51,310 nt of DNA from Planctomycetota bacterium (GTDB lineage: Bacteria > Planctomycetota > Planctomycetia > Pirellulales > Lacipirellulaceae): positions 1 through 51,310 of the forward strand of contig JAKOXH010000005.1 in assembly GCA_029781135.1 (NCBI GenBank). The letters run 5' to 3'. Made by a program: the position numbers and the translations under genes. The notes under the pieces were generated by a model. The model was not told the origin of the DNA. It did not search any database and worked only from the letters and a program-made list of their open reading frames with translations. Of this stretch, positions 8,175 to 17,323 are shown in pieces; position 1 is the stretch's first letter; each line of letters starts with the position of its first letter.

Positions 8175-8831
8175 CTATTCAAGTGGGTTGGACATGGATT
8201 CGTTAATCGGCACGTACTTCTCATACATCGGGTAGCTATCCAGCCAGGAACCGAGCCATTGGACATACAGAATTAACGCCAAGCCGCGTTTATTGGGCTT
8301 GTCGGGTGATCCATCGAAGAACCAGGGGTATTTCGGCATGGGCGAGCCAGTCGAAACTGAGGACGGGTTAAAAAAATGAACCGTGTGCCAGTCGTTGCCG
8401 CGGCGACCACCTTCACGACTCAAGTCTGGACCAACCCGCCGCGTGCCAAATAGCACCGGGCGCTGCAGCTCATTTTGATATTCGGGCGTCTCGGACACGG
8501 GTCCCCAGCGACGGCTTTCATTCGAAACTGGCCGCACGAACTGGCTGTGGCAATGCCAGCAAGCTTCACCAACATAAACGCGGCGACCCAGCCGCAACAT
8601 ATCGGCGGCATTCTGCTCATTCGCCTCGCCTACGTATTTCTCAAACTGCTCGGGATAGCGCAGTCGCAAATCCTCGAACTGATACAGTACGTTTTGGGTA
8701 ACCAACTGCTCGGCCGTCTTTTCCGGCAGATGGCGATACATCAGGATCGGCACCAACGCGTTCGAGACGAACGCGAACAGGAAAAACCCCAATCCGCCAA
8801 TCAACAAAATACCCGACTTATTTTCAAACAT
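8175..8831 (-). CDS. cbb3-type cytochrome c oxidase subunit II, monoheme cytochrome (CcoO/FixO)
   Basis: Protein of 218 residues with an N-terminal membrane anchor (about 9-31), then a periplasmic cytochrome c domain. The heme attachment site is CWHCH (91-95) in the family context GEACWHCHSQFVRPV. The distal Met ligand is Met165 in SPMPKYPW. The block 'GTRRVGPDLSREGGRRGNDW' is characteristic of CcoO. It passes electrons from c-type cytochromes to the CcoN heme-copper centre. It lies 31 nt downstream of ccoN and 9 nt upstream of the next gene, in an evident operon. Confidence 0.93.
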   Translation of the reverse strand: MFENKSGILLIGGLGFFLFAFVSNALVPILMYRHLPEKTAEQLVTQNVLYQFEDLRLRYPEQFEKYVGEANEQNAADMLRLGRRVYVGEACWHCHSQFVRPVSNESRRWGPVSETPEYQNELQRPVLFGTRRVGPDLSREGGRRGNDWHTVHFFNPSSVSTGSPMPKYPWFFDGSPDKPNKRGLALILYVQWLGSWLDSYPMYEKYVPINESMSNPLE

Positions 8832-8862
8832 GGAAATTCACTGACAAAAATATCGCTAGGGT

Positions 8863-10311
8863 TTAAGTGGCCGACCAGGCGGCGTTATAGGTGGAAGGGT
8901 GGGCCGAGGCGCCTGCCAACGCGGCGGCACGCGAGGCCTGCCACGTCTTATAGATGTTGACGGCAAAGCAGATCTGACCAGAGATGATCGCCAGACCGGC
9001 AAAGAGGCGAATGATCCAGAACGGCTGGGATGCGTTCACCGAGGCGTCCCACGGCTGCATCGACACCCAGTAAAAGCCCTGGAACAAGCCAGCGAGTGTC
9101 AGGTCGGCCGCCATCACCAAGATGCCGACGGCGGACAGCCAGTAATGCCATTCCGCCAGGTTCTTGCTGTACCACGGTTGCCGATAGAGCCGGGGAAACA
9201 GATAGGTCATCATGCCGAAGAACCACAAGCCAAACACGCCAAACATGACGAGGTGGGCGTGGCCAACGACCCAATCGCTGAAGTGGATCACTTTTTGGAA
9301 AGTCAGCGACACTTGGAACGAGCACTGCAGACAAGTCAGGAAATAGAACACCATTCCGGTGTAGAACCACCGAATCGGCAGGTTAGTGAAAAAGGCCTTC
9401 CCGTTGCCCCATAACGTGCCAAAGAAGTTGATGATTACCGTGGTGACCACAAACTCGATCGCGACCGTCGATACGATGGCCCCGTATTGAAGGAACATCG
9501 GAATCGGCGTGTACAAGAAGTGGTGAATACCTTGAAGCGGGTAGAAGAACGCCAGGCCCCAGAAGCCAACCAGCGACAGGCCGTGACTCCAAATGGGCTT
9601 TTGGAGCAGGATCGGCACGAAATAATACATGAGGCCCCAGGCGAGTGGCGTCACGAACAAACCGACCAGGTCGTGAATGAATAGGCCCTGGATAGCGCCG
9701 GCGCTCGTTCCTCCCACAAAGTATTGGGGAATGAAGTTGCCCATCGCATAGGTCAGAAACGTCCACACGAACGCCGCCATGAAGTACCACAGACTAACGT
9801 ACATGGGACCTTTCATCTGGATGATTGGCGCCATGAAGTTGATCGCCACGAGCAGCAGGCCGATCTGCGCCAGCGGATCAATCCAGACCGGCGTTTCACC
9901 CCATTCGACCGCTTGGGCCTGCCCCATGATGATGCCCACCGCCGTGCTGAGCACGACGACTTGCCAAGCCGCGAAGATAAAGTACGAAAGCGGCCGGCTC
10001 AACACCGGCTTGAGCGTCAGCCGGGGAATCGCCCAATGGAGTGCGCCCAGAAACGCATTGGCAATGAAACCGTAAGCGATGGCATTCGTGTGAATCATCC
10101 GCCAACGACCAGGCGACAAGTACTCAATGAACCCATCGTGCGGATTCCAGTGCACCAACTGGAGCGACATGATCAGACCGCCCGTGAACGATACGAACAA
10201 GTACCCCAGCGACGCCAAGAAGTACCACAGCACCAAGCGCTCTTCGACCAATTCTACGGGCGCGTCGGCTTCCGCATCGGGAGATACGGACTTTGAGTGA
10301 TCTGAGTTCAT
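8863..10311 (-). CDS. cbb3-type cytochrome c oxidase catalytic subunit I (CcoN/FixN)
   Basis: Twelve-helix heme-copper oxidase subunit of 482 residues that reduces O2 to water at heme b3-CuB. Ligands are intact: His74 (IHTNAIAYGF, low-spin heme), His213 and His263-His264 (CuB), and His351/His353 (GHAH, hemes). Tyr257 lies 44 residues after His213, the same spacing as the cross-linked His207-Tyr251 pair of Pseudomonas stutzeri CcoN. The sequence is divergent from proteobacterial CcoN (IHDLVGLF in place of GHNAVGFF). The start ATG 10311 overlaps the upstream stop as ATGA; a longer frame reaching 10476 lies inside the upstream gene. This is the core of the respiratory cluster, which probably works at low oxygen as cbb3 enzymes do. 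Confidence 0.94.
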   Translation of the reverse strand: MNSDHSKSVSPDAEADAPVELVEERLVLWYFLASLGYLFVSFTGGLIMSLQLVHWNPHDGFIEYLSPGRWRMIHTNAIAYGFIANAFLGALHWAIPRLTLKPVLSRPLSYFIFAAWQVVVLSTAVGIIMGQAQAVEWGETPVWIDPLAQIGLLLVAINFMAPIIQMKGPMYVSLWYFMAAFVWTFLTYAMGNFIPQYFVGGTSAGAIQGLFIHDLVGLFVTPLAWGLMYYFVPILLQKPIWSHGLSLVGFWGLAFFYPLQGIHHFLYTPIPMFLQYGAIVSTVAIEFVVTTVIINFFGTLWGNGKAFFTNLPIRWFYTGMVFYFLTCLQCSFQVSLTFQKVIHFSDWVVGHAHLVMFGVFGLWFFGMMTYLFPRLYRQPWYSKNLAEWHYWLSAVGILVMAADLTLAGLFQGFYWVSMQPWDASVNASQPFWIIRLFAGLAIISGQICFAVNIYKTWQASRAAALAGASAHPSTYNAAWSAT

Positions 10312-10937
10312 ACTTGTTCCATGGGTCGGCGATAGGCCGTGAAAGTGCCAAACGGATAAACCAGAGCCAAGGTCCAGCCAAATACAAGATGTGTGAACGC
10401 CGCGACATACCACGGCACACGATGCACGATAAAGTTCTCCGGCTTCATGTCCGGCACAATGGCCGGTTGCAGCCACGAGAGAATACCGTAATACATAATT
10501 CCCCAGATAATCAACGACACCACACTAGCAACCACCAAACGCTTCGCAAGTGGGCCATCGGCCGCCCACCGGGTGAGGGCCAAATAAACGGGAATGCCCA
10601 GCAGCATCCCCGTGCCGAGGTATAAACAGCAACCGATGGCCAGTGCCAGACCACTGTTAAGCTCCAAGGCCTTGTCGCCTAGCGGGAACGTGAGATACAC
10701 ACGGATCAACTCCAGCGGATGCCGATCGGTCATGGCCGATCCAACGATATTGAATAGCAGGCTGCTCATGGCGCCGAAAATCCCGAGCATGAAACCTGTG
10801 GTCGCATAGTAGGCCGTGTAATAACCGTGCGGTTGAAATGGGGCGGCAACCGACTCCTGGGTCAGCTCGCGTCGAAGAACTTCCGCTCGTTCCTCAAGCT
10901 CGGCCAATTCGCGTTGTTTCTGTTCGACGTTCGTCAT
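10308..10937 (-). CDS. Unknown multi-spanning membrane protein in the oxidase operon
   Basis: Protein of 209 residues. It begins with a short charged coiled-coil-like stretch (about 1-28, KQRELAELEERAEVLRREL), followed by roughly five membrane segments. I recognise no family. Residues such as His173 near the last two helices could bind a cofactor, but that is speculation. The stop codon overlaps the ccoN start by 4 nt (ATGA), so it is translationally coupled to the catalytic subunit and is likely a subunit or assembly factor of this oxidase type. It does not resemble CcoP, CcoQ, CcoH or CcoG. Confidence 0.7.
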   Translation of the reverse strand: MTNVEQKQRELAELEERAEVLRRELTQESVAAPFQPHGYYTAYYATTGFMLGIFGAMSSLLFNIVGSAMTDRHPLELIRVYLTFPLGDKALELNSGLALAIGCCLYLGTGMLLGIPVYLALTRWAADGPLAKRLVVASVVSLIIWGIMYYGILSWLQPAIVPDMKPENFIVHRVPWYVAAFTHLVFGWTLALVYPFGTFTAYRRPMEQV

Positions 10938-11009
10938 AGAGATTTCGATGGTAATCAGAAGGGAGTGTGGAATAGAGGTTTTGATGAGTTATCCAACAAC
11001 GAGCCACGA

Positions 11010-12533
11010 TCAGCTCGGCGATTTGTCGTTTCCTTCGGGCGCTGGCTTCTCGTCGGACTTGGGTTTTTCTTCCGCCGCCGGTTTTTCTTCAGTCTTCGGC
11101 TTCTCTTCCGTGGCCGACTTCTTTTCTGGTTCCTCTTTCTTGCCTTCCTCTTTCTTGCCTTCCTCTTTCTTGCCTTCCTCTTTCTTGCCTTCCTCTTTCT
11201 TACCTTCGTCTTTCTTACCTTCGTCTTTCTTGCCTTCGTCTTTCTTGCCTTCGTCTTTCTTGCCTTCGTCTTTCTTGCCGTCACCTGTCTTGGCTTCCTT
11301 CGATGCCGCATCGGACTTAGGCTCCATCTTCGCTTTGGGAGCCGCCGGCTTCGGCGCCGGCAAGGTTGGCGGCTCAGTGGCTCGCGCGGCTTCATCCAGC
11401 TCTTTCTTCGTCTGATCGGTTTCCGAAGGAAGTGCCCCGGCTGGAATTAACGTGCCTCCCGCCGGATTGGCGGCAGCTGTGATTCCCGCCATCGGATCTT
11501 TCGGCGGCGGTTGGTTGCGCCGGCGACGTTCCCCAAGGTCACGAACGTAATGCACGAGGTACCAAATGCTATCCGGATCCTTGGCAAAGACCTGCGAGAA
11601 ACCCGGCATCGGCGTGCCGTTGATGCCAGAATAGATGCGGCGATAGATATCGATCGGCCGACCGCCCCCCCGATACATTCCCGACGTCAGATCGGCGGCG
11701 GCCCCCTTATGACCCCACGAGTCGACGCCAATATCAATGCCGCCCGCCAAGCCGCCGCGACCATCCAAACCGTGGCACTTATTGCAAACCTGTTGGAAGT
11801 ACAATTCTCGACCCCGGGCCACCGTTTCCGGAGTCATCGTCGGCATCGCCGTCACCGGCATGACGGTTTGCGACTGAGCCTCTTTCCAGCGGCCGGCAAT
11901 TTCGTCAACCGCACCTTGAATCGCTTCGGGTGGCAGGGCCTCATCATCCTTGGCAATCGTTACGATCTTTTGTTCGAGTTCGCCCCGCTGCGAGAGATAA
12001 ATCACATAATCGACGACTGCCGCCAGATCGGCTGGGTCAAGGTCATCGAACGTCGGCATCGAAGTTCCGCGAATGCCGCGACGCAGTGTGTTGACGAGAT
12101 CGCTGTGACGCGGCTTCGAACCATACGGCGTCGACGTGAACTTGAAAATACCCTTCGTGTAGTCGCGCGGCTGCGGGGCCAAGTATTGGGCGACCGCGCC
12201 TTTGCCATCGCCGTTCACGCCGTGGCACTGGATGCAACGGTAGGCATACACTTCAGCGCCGTGCTCTAAGGTCGAGCGATCCGCTTTCGGGTCGCCGAAC
12301 ACGATCGGCTTCGCCGGCTTGCCGAAGCGATCCTCCATTTCCTTTTCAATTTGCTGCTGCAGTTTCTGCAAGGTCGCTTTTTCGGTGGCGTCCTCCACGC
12401 CGTCGGTCATCGCGCGCAGTTCCGCACTGGGTGTGAACTGCAAGACCTGCGGTGGGCTACAACCCACCACGACGACCAGCGCACAAAGAAGAGAAGCCCG
12501 CTTGCCAGAAACAAACCGTACGACCTGCCGCAT
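11010..12533 (-). CDS. Diheme cytochrome c lipoprotein with charged repeat tail
   Basis: Protein of 507 residues. The lipoprotein signal ends in VVGC (Cys25). Two cytochrome c domains follow, with CIQCH (100-104) and Met159 (GTSMP), then CNKCH (250-254) and Met309 (GTPMP). The C-terminal third is disordered and highly charged: five GKKDE then five GKKEE units (419-468), followed by Lys/Glu/Pro-rich sequence. As first gene of the oxidase cluster, 72 nt upstream of the next, it is the best candidate for the electron-delivering diheme component that CcoP supplies in canonical cbb3 oxidases. The alternative is an independent electron donor. No strong ribosome binding site precedes ATG 12533. Confidence 0.88.
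   Translation of the reverse strand: MRQVVRFVSGKRASLLCALVVVVGCSPPQVLQFTPSAELRAMTDGVEDATEKATLQKLQQQIEKEMEDRFGKPAKPIVFGDPKADRSTLEHGAEVYAYRCIQCHGVNGDGKGAVAQYLAPQPRDYTKGIFKFTSTPYGSKPRHSDLVNTLRRGIRGTSMPTFDDLDPADLAAVVDYVIYLSQRGELEQKIVTIAKDDEALPPEAIQGAVDEIAGRWKEAQSQTVMPVTAMPTMTPETVARGRELYFQQVCNKCHGLDGRGGLAGGIDIGVDSWGHKGAAADLTSGMYRGGGRPIDIYRRIYSGINGTPMPGFSQVFAKDPDSIWYLVHYVRDLGERRRRNQPPPKDPMAGITAAANPAGGTLIPAGALPSETDQTKKELDEAARATEPPTLPAPKPAAPKAKMEPKSDAASKEAKTGDGKKDEGKKDEGKKDEGKKDEGKKDEGKKEEGKKEEGKKEEGKKEEGKKEEPEKKSATEEKPKTEEKPAAEEKPKSDEKPAPEGNDKSPS
11130..11279 (-). repeat. Ten tandem 15-bp units encoding GKK(D/E)E
   Basis: Ten in-frame 15-bp units (plus-strand unit TTC(C/G)TCTTTCTTGCC) encode the Lys/Glu/Asp-rich tail of the diheme lipoprotein. 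Five units encode Asp and five encode Glu at the same position, as two blocks. A few synonymous changes (CTTACC) mark individual units. The DNA could change length by slippage without shifting frame. Confidence 0.9.
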
Positions 12534-13152
12534 TTGCCAACGAGTCCGCTTAAGTAGTTAGAACGATGGTTACGCGCATACAATCAGTGCGGTTCGTTCT
12601 TAGAACGAAGAACCACAGCCAAGATGCTGATCACGCGCATGGCCCAGACACAAGAATCTCGCTGCGAGAATAAGTTGCCAAAAAAAACCAATCGTTGCAA
12701 GTGGTTGACGGGCAAAAATTTGCGACTATTTTGGCCAATGTGCGGCATGGCACAAGCGCGCGTATAGGCACACGTCCAACATGTCGCGCTTCAATCCTGG
12801 ACCGTCGATTCTGTCGGGCTAAACGTTACAGCTTGACGCCTCCCCAAGGTGAGCCGGCGCGAAATTACCGCACGGACCCGAAGTGGTAATCATTCGATTT
12901 GTCGTGGAAGCCGACGCACGGCGGACCAAACTCTCTGCGCATCAAGAACCCGCGATCCGATAAGTTCTGCGATGTGGATACGCTCGGATCATCAAGGCGC
13001 GGTGAAGCGCGTTCTTCCCCCGACGCAAAGTGAACTCGCAATGCTGGTAAGGCATGCCCCGCAAGCTTGAAATTGGCTGGATTCTCCTCTGATTTGGCAC
13101 CCGAGCAGTGCGTTCGGTAAAATAGGAGGACTTTGACAAGGAGACACAACTG
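12534..13152. other. Divergent intergenic region upstream of the oxidase cluster and the sugar dehydrogenase
   Basis: About 620 bases with no supported gene. It must hold the promoters of the leftward oxidase cluster and the rightward dehydrogenase. Visible structures are the palindrome at 12593-12609, a second one, TCTCGC-T-GCGAGA, near 12655-12668, and the dehydrogenase ribosome binding site (AAGGAG near 13138-13143). I do not see an FNR/ANR box (TTGAT-N4-ATCAA). Confidence 0.45.
12593..12609. promoter_or_regulatory. Candidate operator palindrome upstream of the oxidase cluster
   Basis: TTCGTTCT-T-AGAACGAA has perfect 8-bp arms around one base, 60-76 nt upstream of the first codon of the diheme lipoprotein gene. 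The length and position fit a dimeric regulator site near the promoter. I do not recognise the regulator. A stem-loop in the transcript leader is the alternative. Confidence 0.35.
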
Positions 13153-14388
13153 ATGACGCGATGTCGCGCCATGTTCTTGATACTGGCACTCTTGACTCTT
13201 TTCCAGCCGGGCCTCGCTCTTGCCCAAATTGACGAGCGTCCATTGACGGTTTCCATCGTATCCGCCTTCCCGCGACTGAAATGGTCGGGAGGCCTTATCG
13301 GTGCCGATACCGGTCTGCACCGCGATGCCCGGCCCCTGCTGCTTACCGGCTGCGGCGATGGCACCAACCGCATTTTTGTCGCTACCGAATACGGGACGGT
13401 GCATGGTTGGAAAAACGACCCGAACACCGACACGATGACGACCTTCCTCGATATCCGAGACCGCGTACAGTACGACGATAAGGTCAGCGAAGAGGGATTC
13501 CTCGGGCTTGCCTTCCATCCCAAGTTTAAGCAGAACGGCGAGTTCTTTGTCTATTACTCGGCCAAGCCGACTGCTGAAAACCCTCATCTCTCGGTGATTT
13601 CGCGGTTTCACGTTTCGCGCGACAATCCCAATCAGGCCGATCCCAAGAGCGAAGAAGTCATCCTGAAGATTCCGCAGCCGTATGCCAATCACAACGGCGG
13701 CACCTTGGTTTTCGGCCCAGATGGTTTTCTATATATTGGCTTGGGGGATGGCGGCGCGGCCAACGACCCGCATGGCAACGGCCAGAATCTCAAGACTCTT
13801 TTGGGGTCGATCTTGCGCATCGACGTTGATCACAAAGACCAAGGACTATCGTACGCGATTCCCAAGGACAATCCGTTTGTCGGCCGGGGCGATGCCGCCC
13901 GCGGTGAAATCTGGGCTTATGGAATTCGCAACGTGTGGCGAATTGCCTTTGACCGCGAGACGGGCGACTTATGGGCCGGCGACGACGGCCAAGACTTATG
14001 GGAAGAAATTGACCTCATTACCCGCGGCGGTAACTACGGCTGGAACCTCCGCGAAGGCAAGCACAAATTCGGACCGAATGGCAGCGATCCGCGTCCGGAC
14101 CTCATTGAACCGCTGTGGGACTACAGCCACGATGTCGGCAAATCGATTGTCGGGGGCAACATTTACCGCGGCAAGAAAGTTCCCGAGTTGCGTGGCGCTT
14201 ATCTCTATGCGGACTATGTGACCGGCCAAATCTGGACGCTGTGGTACGATCGCAGCAACAAGAAGGTGATGGCGAATCGCACGATCCGCCCCAAGGGTGA
14301 GCCGGTCATGTCGTTCGGTGAGGATGACGACGGCGAAGTATATTTCCTCACGCAAAACGGCGGCATTTATAGGTTCGCTTCGCCGTGA
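13153..14388 (+). CDS. PQQ-dependent soluble sugar dehydrogenase (Asd/YliI-like, GSDH family)
   Basis: Secreted protein of 411 residues with a cleavable signal peptide (MFLILALLTLFQPGLALAQ). It is a six-bladed beta-propeller of the GSDH/soluble aldose dehydrogenase family. Family blocks are visible: EEGFLGLAFHPKF, NHNGGTLVFGPDGFLYIGLGDGG (its NHNGG His is the typical PQQ-site base), IRNVWRIAFDRETGDLWAGD and GGNYGWNLREG. The enzyme oxidises aldoses in the periplasm, passing electrons to quinone or cytochrome acceptors. PQQ must be made elsewhere or taken up; no PQQ biosynthesis genes are here. The start ATG 13153 has GGAG about 9 nt upstream. Confidence 0.88.
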   Translation: MTRCRAMFLILALLTLFQPGLALAQIDERPLTVSIVSAFPRLKWSGGLIGADTGLHRDARPLLLTGCGDGTNRIFVATEYGTVHGWKNDPNTDTMTTFLDIRDRVQYDDKVSEEGFLGLAFHPKFKQNGEFFVYYSAKPTAENPHLSVISRFHVSRDNPNQADPKSEEVILKIPQPYANHNGGTLVFGPDGFLYIGLGDGGAANDPHGNGQNLKTLLGSILRIDVDHKDQGLSYAIPKDNPFVGRGDAARGEIWAYGIRNVWRIAFDRETGDLWAGDDGQDLWEEIDLITRGGNYGWNLREGKHKFGPNGSDPRPDLIEPLWDYSHDVGKSIVGGNIYRGKKVPELRGAYLYADYVTGQIWTLWYDRSNKKVMANRTIRPKGEPVMSFGEDDDGEVYFLTQNGGIYRFASP

Positions 14389-14593
14389 GTTGCGGCCCGA
14401 AAGGGCAAAGTTATCAACGGTTCGCCTGTTGGCGCATCTCGTGTTGGTTTCCGTATGCACAGAACACAGGTCCGTTCGGCAAAACCTACCGTTTTGCGCA
14501 ATTCGAAAACAGTTGATCGTCCGTTCGGCCCCGAGGATCAAGCCAGGGCCGATCAGTTTTTCAATCTAGCCGATCGGTGTGGGAGCCGATCGG

Positions 14594-14686
14594 TGTGGGA
14601 GGCGTCTCTGACGCCGATTTCGCGTGAAATACGAGAGCGGCTCGAAGTGCGACGCCTCATCGGGGTCGGAGCCCCCACCTCCCACA
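14594..14686 (+). repeat. TGTGGGAGGC hairpin element, copy 2
   Basis: A 93-bp relative of the element at 5224-5297. It starts TGTGGGAGGCGTCTCTGACGCC, shares GATTTCGCG, and ends CCTCCCACA. A partial start (TGTGGGAGCCGATCG) sits just upstream. The first internal hairpin differs from copy 1 by a paired change (C-G to G-C), which keeps the stem. It lies between the sugar dehydrogenase and the PhyH-like gene. Confidence 0.7.
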
Positions 14687-14796
14687 GGTTTCTCTAACTT
14701 CAATAACTGATTGGCCCTGGGGTCACGCCGATTCTGTCGCCTTGGCTTGAGTTGGCGGATACAATCACTCCGAACTTCTCTCCCATCGAGGTCGAT

Positions 14797-15621
14797 ATGC
14801 CGGCGATTCCCCTTGAGCATCTTGATGCGCACTACCCGCTTGACGACGCGCTGGTTCGGCAATTTCAAGCGGATGGTTTCATCCGACTCCCAAATGTGCT
14901 GAGCCCGGACGTCTTGGCGGCCATCGCGCCAGAGATCACGCGACTGGTCGATGCAGGCAACCGCCTCAAGGACATTCCCCTGGAACAGCGTACGCTCTAT
15001 GACCAGGCGTTTATCCAGGTGATGAACTTGTGGACGCGCAACGACCGCGTGCGCCAGTTTGCGTTCAGCAAACGCTTGGCTCGCCTGGCGGCAGAATTGA
15101 TGGGCACCCGCGGCGTTCGCCTGTGGCACGACCAGGCGCTCTACAAGGAACCGGCCGGCGCATTCACGCCGTGGCATGCCGATCAGCAATATTGGCCGAT
15201 GGCCAGTGCGCACTCCGTTACTGCGTGGATTCCTTTGCAGCCCGTGCCGATCGAGATGGGGCCACTGTCGTTCGCTCGCGGTAGCCATCTCAAGCGGATT
15301 GGCCGCGATTTGGAAATCAGTGCGGAAAGCGAGCAGCAGATCAGCGCGGCCGTCCGCAAGGAAAAAATCGACGAGGTGCAGGAGCCCTACGCCTTGGGCG
15401 ATGTGAGTTTTCACTTAGGCTGGACGTTACACCGCGCCGGCCCCAACACGACGCAGGACCTTCGCCGCGTGTTTACGATCATCTACATGGATGTCGACAT
15501 GCGCCTTGCCCCGCCGAAAAACAAAAATCAGCAAAACGATTGGGATACTTGGACACCGAGCACGAAAGTCGGCGAAATTATGGACGATCCAATCAACCCG
15601 GTGCTATTCGAGCGGGCCTAA
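14797..15621 (+). CDS. Phytanoyl-CoA dioxygenase (PhyH) family Fe(II)/2-oxoglutarate oxygenase
   Basis: Protein of 274 residues. The iron-binding facial triad is visible: His and Asp in TPWHADQQYW and the distal His in WTLHRAGPN, followed by the basic residue pair RR (2-oxoglutarate binding) a few residues later. The N-terminal region has the PhyH-type 'FQADGFIRLPNVLSPDVL'. Family members hydroxylate diverse small molecules or lipids; the substrate here cannot be told. The start at ATG 14797 follows GAGG at 5-6 nt; an upstream in-frame TTG at 14752 is less likely. The gene stands alone and converges with the next one 18 nt away. Confidence 0.85.
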   Translation: MPAIPLEHLDAHYPLDDALVRQFQADGFIRLPNVLSPDVLAAIAPEITRLVDAGNRLKDIPLEQRTLYDQAFIQVMNLWTRNDRVRQFAFSKRLARLAAELMGTRGVRLWHDQALYKEPAGAFTPWHADQQYWPMASAHSVTAWIPLQPVPIEMGPLSFARGSHLKRIGRDLEISAESEQQISAAVRKEKIDEVQEPYALGDVSFHLGWTLHRAGPNTTQDLRRVFTIIYMDVDMRLAPPKNKNQQNDWDTWTPSTKVGEIMDDPINPVLFERA

Positions 15622-15639
15622 ACGACACACATTCGTCGG

Positions 15640-17031
15640 CTAGCGACGTAGCGTCGAATCGCGGCGTTCGCGAATGCGGCTGGCGAGGTCGGCGATTCGC
15701 GGATCACGATCGCGGATGGAAACCTGCCAGGCTTTCTCGACCAGCCCGGCATCCGAAGACGTCGCCATCATCGTAACTGCCGAGAGACGGACGTCCGCAT
15801 TTTCATCCTCGGCCAAGAGAGCCAGCCAAGGCCGCGAATCGATTTTAGGCTCAGCAAAAACCCGATCGAGCAGCTGCGCGCGGCTCGTGTCATCGGCAGT
15901 CAGATAGGCGCGTACGAGTTTTTCCGGCAGCTGCTTGAAGCCACGAGCTGCGAGCAACGCTTCGAGTTTAGGACGATCCGCACCGTTGCCGTTGTCGAAC
16001 GCAATGAGCCAACGTTCCAACAGGCCGCGAACCGATTCACTGGGAATTGCTGTGTTGATTGCCTCAGCGCTCAACGGCTTGGGTTGGCGCGGCGCGTTGT
16101 TGGCCACCAACGGCGTGGCCGGCGACTGGGGCTGCATCCGCAGCATAGGCAACGACCAAGCGGGACGATGCGAAGCGTCGCGATCGGGAATTTGCGTTCC
16201 GTCGCCGCTGGCGTTGCCCGTATCCGCGTGTTCGTCGGCGGTCTCAGCGTTTTGAAGCTCCGAGTTCGGTAGCGGCCGGCCATTCGGCCGAGCACGAGCA
16301 TCGTCGCTCGGCAGTGTCTGAAGTCCGTTGCTTTGTGAAGAGTTCGCGCCGTCCGCTCCACCAGATTGGGCATTGATGAAAGGTGCTGGGAATTTTGAAA
16401 ACTCTTGTTCCAAGCGCTGTTGATTCGACTCCGGCGAATCCGCGGCCGATGAGATCGGCTTATTCTTGTCGGCGGGCTGCAGCGGTTTGGGCGCGTTGCG
16501 AACCGTGCCACTTACTTCGGACGCATCGATTGCGGAAAGAATCTCGTCGCAGTGCCTGGCCACGAGCGGCGTTTTCTTTGCGGGGCAGCGATTGGCGAGG
16601 GTCAAGACTTGGTGTGTCGTGTCTGCCAACCAGGGATAGTCGGCCTGGGTAAACGCACGACGTTGCGTCGCGAGATACTTGGCAAGTTCCGTGAGCTGCG
16701 CGGCGATGCGACCCGTGCGTTGATGGTCATCGAGCTGCTGTTTCCACTGACTCAACAGGCGGTTGAGCGCGACTTGCGCGGCTTCGGCCGTGGCCCGCTC
16801 ATCCGACGATGCGGCATCCACTAGAACTTCCAACGGCGGGTTGGAAATCGCAGCCAGTTGGCGTACGGCCGCCGCCGCCTCGGCCTTCTCCCCATGGGCA
16901 ATTTGATCGACCAGCTCCGCGATGACATCGGACCGCTGCCAGGCCGCTAGCCCAGCCACCGTCGAAAACCCGATCACAACGACGATGGGCAACGTATACA
17001 ACGAGGAACGACGTTTGAGATTTGCAAGCAC
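15640..17031 (-). CDS. Membrane-anchored HEAT-repeat-like protein of unknown function
   Basis: Protein of about 463 residues. It has one N-terminal membrane helix (LPIVVVIGFSTVAGLAAW), an alpha-helical region with Ala-rich repeats suggestive of HEAT/ARM-type folds, a central low-complexity linker rich in Asn/Ser/Pro/Gln, and a C-terminal helical domain with a clear HEAT-like block (LAEDENADVRLSAVTMM). I recognise no enzyme motif. The GTG start at 17031 is chosen because GGAG sits 7 nt upstream and the helix then lies near the N-terminus; an ATG at 17136 in the same frame is the alternative. Probably a planctomycete-specific envelope scaffold protein (inference). Confidence 0.6.
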   Translation of the reverse strand: MLANLKRRSSLYTLPIVVVIGFSTVAGLAAWQRSDVIAELVDQIAHGEKAEAAAAVRQLAAISNPPLEVLVDAASSDERATAEAAQVALNRLLSQWKQQLDDHQRTGRIAAQLTELAKYLATQRRAFTQADYPWLADTTHQVLTLANRCPAKKTPLVARHCDEILSAIDASEVSGTVRNAPKPLQPADKNKPISSAADSPESNQQRLEQEFSKFPAPFINAQSGGADGANSSQSNGLQTLPSDDARARPNGRPLPNSELQNAETADEHADTGNASGDGTQIPDRDASHRPAWSLPMLRMQPQSPATPLVANNAPRQPKPLSAEAINTAIPSESVRGLLERWLIAFDNGNGADRPKLEALLAARGFKQLPEKLVRAYLTADDTSRAQLLDRVFAEPKIDSRPWLALLAEDENADVRLSAVTMMATSSDAGLVEKAWQVSIRDRDPRIADLASRIRERRDSTLRR

Positions 17032-17323
17032 CCTAGTGCTCCGGCGAATCGTGATAGTGAACAAGGGGCGGGATTGTCGTTGGGAGTGCACCTGCCGAGC
17101 AAGGCCAATGTTTGCCGTATCGATAGCGCGAGTCATTTGAGAGAAATTGTTGCATTCGCTTGGGGTGTCAGCGCTAATTCCAATTCGTGCTTGCGCCAGC
17201 AGTCGCTGGCGTGCGGAATTGCTGACGCGAAGTCCCTCGCCTGTCCGAAATACTTATGAGACCGATACAGTTTAACGGAATGCTGGCAAGTGCGCTCGAA
17301 CGAGTCGGTGCGGGGGGACTTCT

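Noticed and set aside
11130..11279. Possible CRISPR array
   Set aside because: Units are contiguous 15-mers without spacers and lie in frame inside a coding gene. No other regularly spaced repeat array was seen in the window.
10827..11450. Phe/Leu-rich 207-codon plus-strand frame
   Set aside because: Antisense reading of the 15-bp tandem repeat in the diheme lipoprotein; its apparent repeats are an artefact.
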